Positions 42,428 to 50,415 of a DNA stretch of 50,545 bases are shown here, piece after piece. Position 1 is the first letter of the stretch; each line of letters begins with the position of its first letter. The notes under the pieces were generated by a model that was given only the letters and a program-made list of their open reading frames with translations, was not told the origin of the DNA and did not search any database. Origin of the DNA: Ignavibacteriota bacterium (GTDB lineage Bacteria > Bacteroidota > Ignavibacteria > Tepidaquicellales > Tepidaquicellaceae); the NCBI GenBank assembly GCA_026390735.1, contig JAPLFJ010000061.1:1-50545 (forward strand), written 5' to 3'. Position numbers and translations under genes: made by a program.

Positions 42428-44263
42428 ATGGAATACAAAGACTTTGAAAAAGCCGTTTATGACCATCTAACGGAAAGACACAACAGGGAGAATAATTTTA
42501 ATTTTTCCGTAAGGAAGGGAATCGCAGGAGGTCCTAGTAATATATTTAATGGAACAGAGAAGGATGGGCTGATAAAATTTTCACTCTGGAAGACTAAAGG
42601 AAGCATAATGGGTGATTTAATTGGTTTTTGTCTTGAGGACAAAAAAAACACACTTAAAATATATCTGAGATATGCGGCCGGTACAAATCCAACAGAAGAA
42701 CAAGACAAAGCAAATCTTGAGCTTGGAAAGATATTTAAGAACAAAGTTGGTTTAATATATGAATTAATACCGGATAAAGAAGGAAATGCGGTTGCAGAAA
42801 TATTAGTTTATTCATCAAAAGATGCAAAAAGTGGTTACAATAAGATTGAGGAATTGATGAATGCTGTTGATGAAATAATCAATAATTTAGCACCCGTTGT
42901 GGATCAATCGATCGAAGAAGTAAAGAAAATATATCCAAAATGGGAAATAAGCAGAATTACAAAAGAAGAATTTGACAAATCAATAATTAAAATGAACGAA
43001 AGAATAAAAAATAATCAGAATGTTTCACTTGAACCAAAAGAACCAAAAACTCCAAACAACAGCAATGAAAATGACGAACTAAACATAATACTTTACGGAC
43101 CTCCGGGAACGGGTAAAACATACAACTCCATTGACAAAGCAGTTGAGATAATAGAGGGCAGAAAATCAGATGATCATAAGAAAAATAAAATCAGATTTGA
43201 TGAGTTAAGGAAAGAAGAGCGGATTGAGTTCGTTACTTTCCACCAGAATTATTCATATGAGGATTTTGTCGTTGGAATAAAACCGAAAACTGACGGTGAA
43301 GTACTTACGTTTATACAAAACGAAGGTGTGTTTTATAAGATTGCTGAAAGAGCAAGAGACAACTATTATAAAAGCAAAGGGGAAAAAATATTATCTGATA
43401 CTATAGATATTGTCCTTTACAACATTTTGGAACCAATAAAAGAAGGAAAAGAAGTTGAGGTAAAAATGGTATCTGGAATATCGTTTTATATCTATGACAT
43501 AACAGATACTTCAATTCATTTTAGAAATAGTAATGGTGGTACATCACATACTTTAAGTTTAAACTCATTAAAAGAACTTGTCAAAGGAACCAAAGAAAAC
43601 CTACCATTGGGTTTGGTCAGTTATTATAGGCCACTGGTTGAATTAATTAAACAAAAAATCAATGAATCCAACAATCCCGTCAACGATAAAACATTAAAAA
43701 AATACGTATTAATCATTGATGAAATAAACCGCGCTAATATTTCAAGGGTGTTTGGTGAACTGATTACATTGCTTGAAAAAGACAAGAGGTTAGGAGAAGT
43801 TAATGAACTTACTGTAACTTTGCCAAATGGACAAAAGGATTTTGGAGTACCTGTAAATTTATATATTTTAGGGACAATGAATACGGCAGACAAATCAATT
43901 GCACTTGTTGATATAGCCCTCAGAAGAAGGTTTCATTTTGAAGGGTATTATCCATCTGATAAATTACTTGCTAAACTGCTGGAAGACGGTGAGCTTATTG
44001 AAATCTCAGTTAAACTTATAACAGAACTAAACAAGAAAATATATAAAGCAAAAGGACCAGACTATTTGATAGGGCATGCATATTTTATAGGCAAGAAAAA
44101 GGAAGGGGAAATAATAGAAGTTATAAAAAATAAGATAATACCACTGCTCAATGAATATTATTCAAACAAGAATGACAAGATAAAAGAAGTATTTGAAAAA
44201 AGCCCTTACGAAGTTAAATATAATGAGGAATCATACGAATGGGAAATAACAACCAGCTCCTGA
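42428..44263 (+). CDS. mcrB: McrB-type AAA+ GTPase of a type IV restriction system
   Basis: A 611-aa protein. The AAA+ core has Walker A YGPPGTGKT near 222-230, FVTFHQNYSYEDFVVGIKP, Walker B VLIIDEINRANISRVFGEL near 430, and MNTADKSIALVDIALRRRF, the McrB signature. The N-terminal 200 residues are not the E. coli methylcytosine-binding domain. They start EYKDFEKAVYDHLTERH and contain a strand-rich part (KFSLWKTKGSIMGDLIGFCL) that may read a different modified base or sequence. GTP hydrolysis by McrB drives translocation and activates McrC. The McrC gene follows after 23 bp. Not linked to the 19-bp palindrome; a degenerate second-type palindrome lies 320 bp upstream. Confidence 0.93.
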   Translation: MEYKDFEKAVYDHLTERHNRENNFNFSVRKGIAGGPSNIFNGTEKDGLIKFSLWKTKGSIMGDLIGFCLEDKKNTLKIYLRYAAGTNPTEEQDKANLELGKIFKNKVGLIYELIPDKEGNAVAEILVYSSKDAKSGYNKIEELMNAVDEIINNLAPVVDQSIEEVKKIYPKWEISRITKEEFDKSIIKMNERIKNNQNVSLEPKEPKTPNNSNENDELNIILYGPPGTGKTYNSIDKAVEIIEGRKSDDHKKNKIRFDELRKEERIEFVTFHQNYSYEDFVVGIKPKTDGEVLTFIQNEGVFYKIAERARDNYYKSKGEKILSDTIDIVLYNILEPIKEGKEVEVKMVSGISFYIYDITDTSIHFRNSNGGTSHTLSLNSLKELVKGTKENLPLGLVSYYRPLVELIKQKINESNNPVNDKTLKKYVLIIDEINRANISRVFGELITLLEKDKRLGEVNELTVTLPNGQKDFGVPVNLYILGTMNTADKSIALVDIALRRRFHFEGYYPSDKLLAKLLEDGELIEISVKLITELNKKIYKAKGPDYLIGHAYFIGKKKEGEIIEVIKNKIIPLLNEYYSNKNDKIKEVFEKSPYEVKYNEESYEWEITTSS

Positions 44264-44286
44264 CAGAGTAATAACAAATCATACGA

Positions 44287-45675
44287 ATGAAAAATATCGA
44301 AAACATAGTATTTGAGTTTGACAAATACAGAGAACTGGATTCATTGGAAGAAGTGGAACAACTTGAAGAAACCCTTAAAGCAATATGGGAAGAACGGAAA
44401 ATAAATGAAGTTGAAGAGGAAGAAAAATATAAAGAAGAGGAAGAGAAAGAAGATGAAATAAAGGACGAAGAAAAGGACGAACGTTACCAGCCCTTTCTGA
44501 AGTTTTCAGGTATAAGATATAAAGCAAGAAATTACACGGGTTTTATTTCTTCGAACGGCAGGTTAATAGAAATTTATCCGAAGGTCTTTATTAATTCCAA
44601 TGAGAATGACAGAGGGAAAATAATAAGCCACATACTATTCTGGCTGCATTACTGCAAAAGAATAAACTTCCCTTTTACAGAGGCACCCTTAGGAGAAATA
44701 GAAGTAAGAAGTTTTCCAGAACTAATAATATATCTTTTTGCAGTTCATTGTTTAAACATCATTGAAACCAAACCATACAGCAGGTTTGAGGAAATAACTG
44801 AAGAACTCTCCAACCCCAGGGGAAGAATAGACTTCAAATCATATATTTCTAACAACGCTTCTTACGCAAAATTTCACATTATTGACTGTGTTCACGAACC
44901 TTTTGTATATGACAATAAACTAAACAGGGCAATAAAGTTTGTGAGCAGGCTGCTAATTAACTTTTCGAAGAATAATCAAACACAAAAATTACTGCAGGAT
45001 ATAATACACATTCTCGATGAAGTAACGGATGAACCCTGCAGTGCAAATGAACTGGAACAAATGACCATAAACCCGCTATTCACTGATTATATATGGGTAA
45101 AAGATTTCTGCGTAAGGTTTTTAAGACAGCAAATGTATTCACCTTTGAATTATGAAAACAAACAGTGGGTACTGCTCTTCCCAATGGAATACATATTCGA
45201 AGATTATGTTGCAGGAATAATAAAAAAACATTTCAGCGATAAATATGAAGTATCTACTCATAAACCAATAATACATCTTTCTCACAAACCTGATGCCTTC
45301 AGGATGATTAATGATATTTATTTGAAAAGTAAGATTACAAATGAGGTTATAATAATTGACACAAAATACAAACTGCGCAATTTGGACCTGGAAGATAAAA
45401 AAGAAGGTGTTTCACAATCTGATATGTATCAGATGCTGAGTTATGCATACAGGCATGGTTGCAAGAAAATAATACTTATGTATCCCAACGTAAAAGAGGA
45501 ACTGCAGGAAGACAAAGAATTTCATATCCAATCAGCGTTCAACAGCGACGAAATAGTTGATATATATATCAAAGAAATACCATTCTGGTCTCTGAAAGGT
45601 GACTTTGATGAGAAGAAACTTGAAGAAAAACTAAAAATCAGACTTGAGGAAATTCTGATTAATCAAATAGCATAA
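44287..45675 (+). CDS. mcrC: McrC nuclease subunit
   Basis: A 462-aa McrC. Residues 20-62 are a Glu/Lys-rich charged stretch unusual for the family. IRYKARNYTGFISSNGRLIEIYPKVF opens the conserved N-terminal domain (shown here in part). The PD-(D/E)XK site includes IIIDTKYK at about 355-362 after an upstream Asp in HKPDAF. SDMYQMLSYAYRH and KKIILMYPN complete the fold. It partners McrB and cuts modified DNA. Both genes look intact, so this is the one restriction system in the window without a visible lesion. Confidence 0.92.
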   Translation: MKNIENIVFEFDKYRELDSLEEVEQLEETLKAIWEERKINEVEEEEKYKEEEEKEDEIKDEEKDERYQPFLKFSGIRYKARNYTGFISSNGRLIEIYPKVFINSNENDRGKIISHILFWLHYCKRINFPFTEAPLGEIEVRSFPELIIYLFAVHCLNIIETKPYSRFEEITEELSNPRGRIDFKSYISNNASYAKFHIIDCVHEPFVYDNKLNRAIKFVSRLLINFSKNNQTQKLLQDIIHILDEVTDEPCSANELEQMTINPLFTDYIWVKDFCVRFLRQQMYSPLNYENKQWVLLFPMEYIFEDYVAGIIKKHFSDKYEVSTHKPIIHLSHKPDAFRMINDIYLKSKITNEVIIIDTKYKLRNLDLEDKKEGVSQSDMYQMLSYAYRHGCKKIILMYPNVKEELQEDKEFHIQSAFNSDEIVDIYIKEIPFWSLKGDFDEKKLEEKLKIRLEEILINQIA

Positions 45676-45795
45676 ACTATTTTGTAGGGTTATGCTTCAA
45701 TTCTTTTAATGATTTGTTTCTATAAAGGTACTTTATTGAATCGCTCATATAAATAATAGTTAATTTATTAAAGTAATTTCGCTTTTTTATAACAT

Positions 45796-47223
45796 TTAAA
45801 TGTTACTTGTTTTTAAGATGAATACACCTCTGTTATTAACAAATAATTCATCAGAAGATAAAAGGGTTCTTCTAACATTTGCGTCTGATGTTTTACTCCT
45901 TACTTTGTTATTTGATCGGATATATTTTGCTAAATCTTTGAAGTGAACAGGGCTGTTAATTACCGACATCGCAGAATATACAACATCCACCAGGTTTTTT
46001 GAGAATTTAAGATTATACAATATTCTGTTGTTTATATATTTACCGTCAATAAAATAATCATTAAATAAATAAGAAATATAACTAAGGGATTCTCTGTTTA
46101 TGTGGTAATTTATATCTGGTATTTTGTCATTAAGGCTGTTTCTTGAAATGTCAATTATTTCATCCAGTAAGACAGGTTCATTATTAATGTATCCTTTAAT
46201 GAACTCATTTATCTCAGAAAAATATGAGACCTTGTTTGCCGGGTAAAGGTAATCCTTTTCCATCTTAAACTTATCATTATATTGAGCAGAATTAAAGATT
46301 AAATTATAGAAAAATATTCTCTTGCTTTCCGTTAATTGATTTCTCTGAATTAATTCAGAAAGGTATGAATTAATTTCCGTTACACTGCTTCTGTTTGCTA
46401 TCTCATCAAAATTTGCTTTCAATATCTCTTTGCTTTTAAAAATTTTCTTTTCTGCAAGATTGGTTTTTTGCTGAATATTTGCCGTAGTAACATTTCTTCT
46501 TTTTGCAATACCTGCCCGGGTTATTTTTTCAGAACTGTAATAATTGTAATATTCAAGAAATACTTCATAAATAAGTTGACTATTCAATACTACTGATATA
46601 TCCTGAAGAATTTTGTCTTCAGGATTTATAACGGGTAATTTGTTACCTGTGATATGTTGATAAACCAATAGTTGAGCATCCCTTACTGACTTTCCACCAA
46701 GATTCGTCTCTTTTTGCAAATCGGCTATACTTAAATTCAGCAGGTCTTTTACTGTCTTGATATCTACATACTGCTTAAGGAACGATTTAAACCTTACAGG
46801 GAAATTCAGTTCTTTCAGGTTAGTAGATAAATTGTGTTCAGGTAAATCACCAAGCGGAACACTGAAAAAAGGATATTTATTAGGTGATGTTAGTAGTTCA
46901 ATATCAATAAACACTTCATTTCCTGATTTAGATGTTTTTTTAAAATAATCAGACAATACTTTTCTGGCTTCTTCAATTACTGCCTGATTGCATAGATTAT
47001 TTTCCAGAAATTTATCCGGTATGGTATTTATTAAATCTAAAAAACTATAAATAAATAATACTTTACAAGCCTTTCTGAAAATTAAAGGGAAGCTTGGTGT
47101 GGGTTTTACTTCTTTGTAACTCAAATATACAGATTTCAGACAAACACCTGATTGGGGATTAAAGAATATTGAATTCAGGAGGAATTTCATCTTTTTATCA
47201 ATAAATATGTTTTCAGAATTCAT
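45796..47223 (-). CDS. Transcription-factor-like protein: alpha-CTD-like, sigma region 4-like, HARE-HTH-like
   Basis: A 475-aa protein convergent with mcrC. Residues about 138-190 (VRFKSFLKQYVDIKTVKDLL, then LQKETNLGGKSVRDAQ) match the HhH-type C-terminal domain of RNA polymerase alpha. Residues about 225-262 (ITRAGIAKRRNVTTANIQQK) match a sigma-70 region 4 helix-turn-helix. The end (HFKDLAKYIRSN, then FVNNRGVFIL) matches the HARE-HTH winged helix seen in the RNA polymerase delta subunit. The first 130 residues and about 265-410 are helical and unrecognised. Such mixes are found near defence genes; they could recruit or block RNA polymerase. The exact role is unknown. Confidence 0.65.
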   Translation of the reverse strand: MNSENIFIDKKMKFLLNSIFFNPQSGVCLKSVYLSYKEVKPTPSFPLIFRKACKVLFIYSFLDLINTIPDKFLENNLCNQAVIEEARKVLSDYFKKTSKSGNEVFIDIELLTSPNKYPFFSVPLGDLPEHNLSTNLKELNFPVRFKSFLKQYVDIKTVKDLLNLSIADLQKETNLGGKSVRDAQLLVYQHITGNKLPVINPEDKILQDISVVLNSQLIYEVFLEYYNYYSSEKITRAGIAKRRNVTTANIQQKTNLAEKKIFKSKEILKANFDEIANRSSVTEINSYLSELIQRNQLTESKRIFFYNLIFNSAQYNDKFKMEKDYLYPANKVSYFSEINEFIKGYINNEPVLLDEIIDISRNSLNDKIPDINYHINRESLSYISYLFNDYFIDGKYINNRILYNLKFSKNLVDVVYSAMSVINSPVHFKDLAKYIRSNNKVRSKTSDANVRRTLLSSDELFVNNRGVFILKTSNI

Positions 47224-47330
47224 ATATAGCGTTTTTAAATTTATTAAACTTTAGATATTTAAAATACCAAATATAATGTTTAGAAGTAAAGCGGAAATAT
47301 TGCAATAAAGAATTTCCAACTATTAATTGT

Positions 47331-47357
47331 TCTGCAACTATATACAGTATATGCTGA
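47331..47357. promoter_or_regulatory. Second-type palindrome, site 2
   Basis: TCTGCAACTATATACAGTATATGCTGA: outer arms TCTGCA and TGCTGA plus an inner TATA...TATA. It lies between the transcription-factor-like gene (upstream of its ATG at 47223) and the zinc-ribbon gene. Its direction is unclear. Confidence 0.5.
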
Positions 47358-47401
47358 CAATAAAGGACAGAAATGAATAAAAGAATTAAGGATTTTGAAT
47401 T

Positions 47402-47448
47402 ATTCTCACCAGGTGAGATTATAGAAGGCTTTGAAATGATTATCTTGT
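47402..47448 (+). promoter_or_regulatory. Palindrome-linked promoter for the zinc-ribbon gene
   Basis: Plus strand: ATTCTCAC-CAG-GTGAGATT (47402-47420), 20 bp, then TATCTTGT (47441-47448). It is the rightmost site of the 19-bp type. Confidence 0.7.
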
Positions 47449-47522
47449 TAAGTAATAAATAGTCAGGAAATAGTATTGGTAATATATAAACATTTTATAA
47501 TTAAACTTAAAGGACCGTTAAA

Positions 47523-47735
47523 ATGCCATTATGTAAGGGAAAAACCGGAGAAACCAACTGCGGGCAGACAATTTATATCTGTGCCAGTTGCGGGGCTAAA
47601 GGCTGCATCAAAGATGCCAACTGTACGCATTCTGTTAGTGACAGTAATAAAAGATGTGTGGGTTGCGGGCACACAATATTCATAGTCTATAGAAAAGGAT
47701 GGAACAGAAGTTACAAAGAAAGTCGAGACAAATAA
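47523..47735 (+). CDS. Small zinc-ribbon-like protein, 70 aa
   Basis: A Cys-rich 70-aa protein: C4, C13, then ICASCGAKGC, NCTH and RCVGCGH, nine cysteines in all. The paired CxxC knuckles fit a zinc ribbon or double zinc knuckle. The C-terminus is basic (YRKGWNRSYKESRDK), as in nucleic-acid-binding proteins. It has a 70-base leader after the palindrome promoter at 47402-47448. Family not recognised; an RNA- or DNA-binding partner in the regulon is possible. Confidence 0.7.
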   Translation: MPLCKGKTGETNCGQTIYICASCGAKGCIKDANCTHSVSDSNKRCVGCGHTIFIVYRKGWNRSYKESRDK

Positions 47736-47762
47736 TTAGATGATAATAAAGTCCTGAATTAT

Positions 47763-47879
47763 ATGTTTCTTGCGTCTCTGCTGTTGGTTTATTCCTGTAA
47801 TAATCAGGATAACAGTGATAATGGCGGGATTGGAATGAAATATAAATACCATTTAGGCTTTAAATTCTTAACTTTATAA
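47763..47879 (+). CDS. Possible small lipoprotein, 38 aa
   Basis: ATG 47763 gives a hydrophobic start MFLASLLLVYSC followed by NNQDNSDNGG, which looks like a lipobox and a polar mature part. It ends at TAA 47877-47879, 28 bp before the 298-aa gene. Too short for certainty; it could be the leftover of a longer gene. Confidence 0.4.
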   Translation: MFLASLLLVYSCNNQDNSDNGGIGMKYKYHLGFKFLTL

Positions 47880-47907
47880 ACATTTATTAATTTAAATAAT
47901 AAAGAAA

Positions 47908-48804
47908 ATGAGTAAACCGGCAAAAGATGTAAAATTCATCATCTACCAGGTTCTGTACATTTTTGTCATAGTTGTATTAACTATAAAAGGTGCAGATTTA
48001 GACCTTACTACAGTATTAGCTTCAGATAAAGCGGTTCCAAAAACTTACTCTGATAGTTTAAAGGCATACATTGATTCATTAGAATCTTTGGGGTTGGTTC
48101 CAAGAGTGGAATTTGATGCTGTTAGAAATCTCGATTATAAGATGCAACCCATTGTAGACATCAGAGGTATGGTCAGATTAGGTGATGGTCAGGTAATAGT
48201 AAACAAAAGTGATATCAGGACCGAAACACCTATTGAAACAACAGAAAAACCAATTCAGGATAAACAGATTGAATTAAAGATTGTTCAGCCAACTCAGTAT
48301 ACTAACAATACTATAAAGAACAGTAATAGTGAACCATTGCAGATATATGCAGATAATAGTTTAATCCAAACAATACCGGCAAATAGTTCGGGAGCATATC
48401 AGCTAAAGGGACAGTCAGCAGTAAAATTTGTATGTGGTAACAGCAGTAAAAGTGTTGAAACATTACCCAATCAAACACAGAAACTAACTTTTCAATCTTT
48501 TGGCGCAGGAAGTTCAGAAGCAAGTCTTAGAAGCCTGCAGGCAGTTGTTGGATGGAGAGTAACTGTAGATGATGATTTTATTGACCAGATAGATGTCAAG
48601 ATCACAGGTTCGGTAAAATCCAAACAAGTTAGCAAGGGAATTTATGATATACAGTTAGCATTGTGCAGCAGTAAAGATCAGTTTGAAAAGATGTTTGATA
48701 ATAAAGAGGCACCATACAGTGTATCTTTTAATGTTGTTACAACTGACAAAATATCCGGAAAAACGGTAAGTCAGCAGAGGGCGTTTACTTTCGGGGGGTG
48801 GTAG
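47908..48804 (+). CDS. Membrane-anchored protein with beta-rich external domain, 298 aa
   Basis: One membrane helix near the N-terminus (residues 11-28, FIIYQVLYIFVIVVLTIK) followed by an export-side domain of about 265 residues. The mature part has SLKAYIDSLESLGLVPRVEF, a TETPIETTEKPIQDKQ linker, and a strand-rich second half (SEPLQIYADNSLIQTIP, then AVVGWRVTVDDDFIDQIDVK). The N-terminal anchor plus beta domain recalls GldM-like or other Bacteroidota envelope proteins, but I cannot assign it. It begins a run of small membrane genes. Confidence 0.75.
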   Translation: MSKPAKDVKFIIYQVLYIFVIVVLTIKGADLDLTTVLASDKAVPKTYSDSLKAYIDSLESLGLVPRVEFDAVRNLDYKMQPIVDIRGMVRLGDGQVIVNKSDIRTETPIETTEKPIQDKQIELKIVQPTQYTNNTIKNSNSEPLQIYADNSLIQTIPANSSGAYQLKGQSAVKFVCGNSSKSVETLPNQTQKLTFQSFGAGSSEASLRSLQAVVGWRVTVDDDFIDQIDVKITGSVKSKQVSKGIYDIQLALCSSKDQFEKMFDNKEAPYSVSFNVVTTDKISGKTVSQQRAFTFGGW

Positions 48805-48843
48805 GGAAAGCCTTTAGTAAAACTTAATATGAAATAATTTCAA

Positions 48844-48963
48844 ATGATTAAAACAATTATCAAATATGTAAAAGAGACGCCTGTAGAAGAGTTTTATACT
48901 GATATGATTAAGTGGTCAATTATGACGGCAGCATTTTTAATTATACTTGGACTTTTAGACTGA
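48844..48963 (+). CDS. Single-pass membrane peptide, 39 aa
   Basis: ATG 48844 to TGA 48963: a basic start (MIKTIIKYVKETPVEEFYTD) then one helix (IMTAAFLIILGLL). It lies 39 bp after the 298-aa gene in the same direction. It could be a subunit of the same envelope assembly. The family is unknown. Confidence 0.5.
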   Translation: MIKTIIKYVKETPVEEFYTDMIKWSIMTAAFLIILGLLD

Positions 48964-48992
48964 GGGAATAAACATTCAGTATGATACCGAAA

Positions 48993-49020
48993 ACAGGCAG
49001 ACAAACTATTTATATATGAT
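48993..49020 (+). repeat. Half copy of the second palindrome module
   Basis: GGCAGACAAACTATTTATAT-ATGATGA repeats the right part of the modules at 49905 and 50341 (CAGACAAACTATTTATA...). The left half of the palindrome is missing. Confidence 0.5.
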
Positions 49021-49078
49021 GAAGAAAGAATATTCTAAAACAGAGATTTAATTTAATAATTTTAATACTTAATCGTTT

Positions 49079-49360
49079 ATGCTTGCAATTTTAGCAATAA
49101 TATCCATGATAGCAATTCCTATTGGAATTCTGATCTGGGGTTTTCAAGGAGCTGGGGCTGTAATTGAAGCCGTATTCACAACTAAACTGGGAGTATTTAT
49201 TTTATGCGTTATGTGTTTTCCCGCTATAAACTGGACTTGCGGATTAGTAGGATTAGACAGTGAAGAAATAGCAGGATGGGGGTTATTAGGTATAGGTTAT
49301 ACAATCAAATATATTTTTCTGGCAATCTGGTGGGTAATATCTTCGATATTTGGTATATAA
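49079..49360 (+). CDS. Small membrane protein, 93 aa
   Basis: Three likely membrane helices: residues 2-22 (LAILAIISMIAIPIGILIWG), 36-55 (KLGVFILCVMCFPAINWTCG) and 70-92 (GIGYTIKYIFLAIWWVISSI). A short GLDSEEIAGWG loop lies between the last two. The family is not recognised. It follows the half-module repeat by 60 bp, suggesting its own promoter there. Confidence 0.65.
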   Translation: MLAILAIISMIAIPIGILIWGFQGAGAVIEAVFTTKLGVFILCVMCFPAINWTCGLVGLDSEEIAGWGLLGIGYTIKYIFLAIWWVISSIFGI

Positions 49361-49432
49361 TGATAAGAAAAATAGAAATTTATACCTATAGAAAATATTT
49401 ACAAACAATATTTAAAACAAAAGAACAGCAGA

Positions 49433-49861
49433 ATGGATAACAAGAAATCGGAAGAATTATTTTTTATTATGTTTATGATTGCGGCAGGAATATTGTTGAT
49501 TTTCTTTGTAGATTTCCTTTTCACAAATTTTTTCTCTAATTTTATACAATTACTTTTATGGGCTTTGGGAATGCTGCTGTTTGCAGTGGCAGCAATAATA
49601 GATAAACAAAGTAAGAAAAAAGGATTAAAAGATTTAGCAGACGAAAACAGTGATACAGAAGATGATGAGGAAACCGATGATGAGGAAACCGATGATGAGG
49701 AAACCGATGATGAGGAAACCGATGATGAGGAAACCGATGATGAGGAAACCGATGATGAGGACACCGATGATGAGGAAACCGAAGATGAGGAAACCGGAAA
49801 AAGTAATATTTCGTTTTGGGGAATCAAACATCGTCACTTTGAACTTTGCAAATCACCTTAA
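49433..49861 (+). CDS. Two-helix membrane protein with acidic TDDEE repeat tail, 142 aa
   Basis: Residues 8-29 (LFFIMFMIAAGILLIFFVDF) and 35-56 (FIQLLLWALGMLLFAVAAII) are membrane helices. After a basic KQSKKKG stretch comes a tail of nine DDEET-type pentapeptides, coded by a perfect 15-bp tandem repeat. The tail ends in a normal-looking GKSNISFWGIKHRHF. The other strand of the repeat is also open but is a mirror artefact. Acidic tails on small membrane proteins can bind cations or basic partners; the role is unknown. Confidence 0.65.
   Translation: MDNKKSEELFFIMFMIAAGILLIFFVDFLFTNFFSNFIQLLLWALGMLLFAVAAIIDKQSKKKGLKDLADENSDTEDDEETDDEETDDEETDDEETDDEETDDEETDDEDTDDEETEDEETGKSNISFWGIKHRHFELCKSP
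49661..49795 (+). repeat. Tandem 15-bp coding repeat, nine copies
   Basis: Unit GATGATGAGGAAACC. Six perfect copies, one with GACACC (49751), one perfect and one starting GAAGAT (49781). In-frame with the host gene, so copy-number changes would only lengthen or shorten the acidic tail. Confidence 0.95.
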
Positions 49862-49904
49862 AAGTTAAAACAATCATGAAATTATTTTTCCAAATATTCC
49901 CCCA

Positions 49905-49931
49905 TCTGCAACTATATATCACATATGCAGA
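49905..49931. promoter_or_regulatory. Second-type palindrome, site 3
   Basis: TCTGCAACTATATATCACATATGCAGA, with perfect outer arms TCTGCA/TGCAGA. It is followed by CAAACTATTTATACATAATA and the ATG of a 42-aa frame. The same 85-bp block recurs from 50318. Confidence 0.6.
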
Positions 49932-49951
49932 CAAACTATTTATACATAATA

Positions 49952-50080
49952 ATGTACAGCGTAGTAAAACTCAAAGGCGAGCTGCTAAAAGAGCAGGAAT
50001 CGTATTTGGAGTTTATTAGTGGGGAGTGGGAAGAAAGTGAGGGGATTATTAGGATTGTGTTGGGGAGTGGGAAGGAATAA
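49952..50080 (+). CDS. Small soluble protein, 42 aa
   Basis: ATG 49952 to TAA 50080: MYSVVKLKGELLKEQESYLE then FISGEWEESEGIIRIVLGSG and KE. The start directly follows the module at 49905-49951. A shortened relative (MYKGELGHIYG...) begins at 50390 after the second module. Family unknown. From 50081 to 50317 no gene is seen. Confidence 0.4.
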   Translation: MYSVVKLKGELLKEQESYLEFISGEWEESEGIIRIVLGSGKE

Positions 50081-50317
50081 TTTACCGTTTTTATTTAAAA
50101 AGATATTACTTACTTTATATCAGGGTCAAGAAATAACTAGGGAAATGGGTCGGATGTTCTTTGACATCATTTGATTTATTTTGATTCAACATCAGTTGAA
50201 TGTAGTTGTATTGCCCTAATCGAAATTTCATATCTTAAATATTTTCAACAGTTAATAATCCTTGGTGCAGGGTGGCATTTCAGAAAGATTTTGTTCGTGG
50301 CAACTGATTATCTCAAA

Positions 50318-50402
50318 ATATTTTTCCGAATTTTACCCCATCTGTAACTATATATCACATATGCATACGAACTATTTATATATAATAATGTACAAAGGCG
50401 AA
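50318..50402 (+). repeat. Second copy of the 85-bp module (palindrome site 4)
   Basis: Palindrome TCTGTAACTATATATCACATATGCATA at 50341-50367 with decayed right arm, followed by CGAACTATTTATATATAATA-ATGTAC. It is a direct duplicate of 49884-49970, about 436 bp apart, with scattered changes. Confidence 0.65.
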
Positions 50403-50415
50403 CTGGGCCACATTT

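Noticed and set aside
49661-49795. CRISPR array
   Set aside because: The repeat is a contiguous 15-bp coding tandem without spacers. No cas genes other than the Cas4-like half of DUF2779 are present, and that family is not CRISPR-linked by itself.
49399-49837. Long frames on the minus strand opposite the acidic repeat (Ser-rich and Ile/Gly-rich repeat proteins)
   Set aside because: They mirror the 15-bp tandem repeat in other frames and have no start context. The plus-strand frame has membrane helices and normal flanks.
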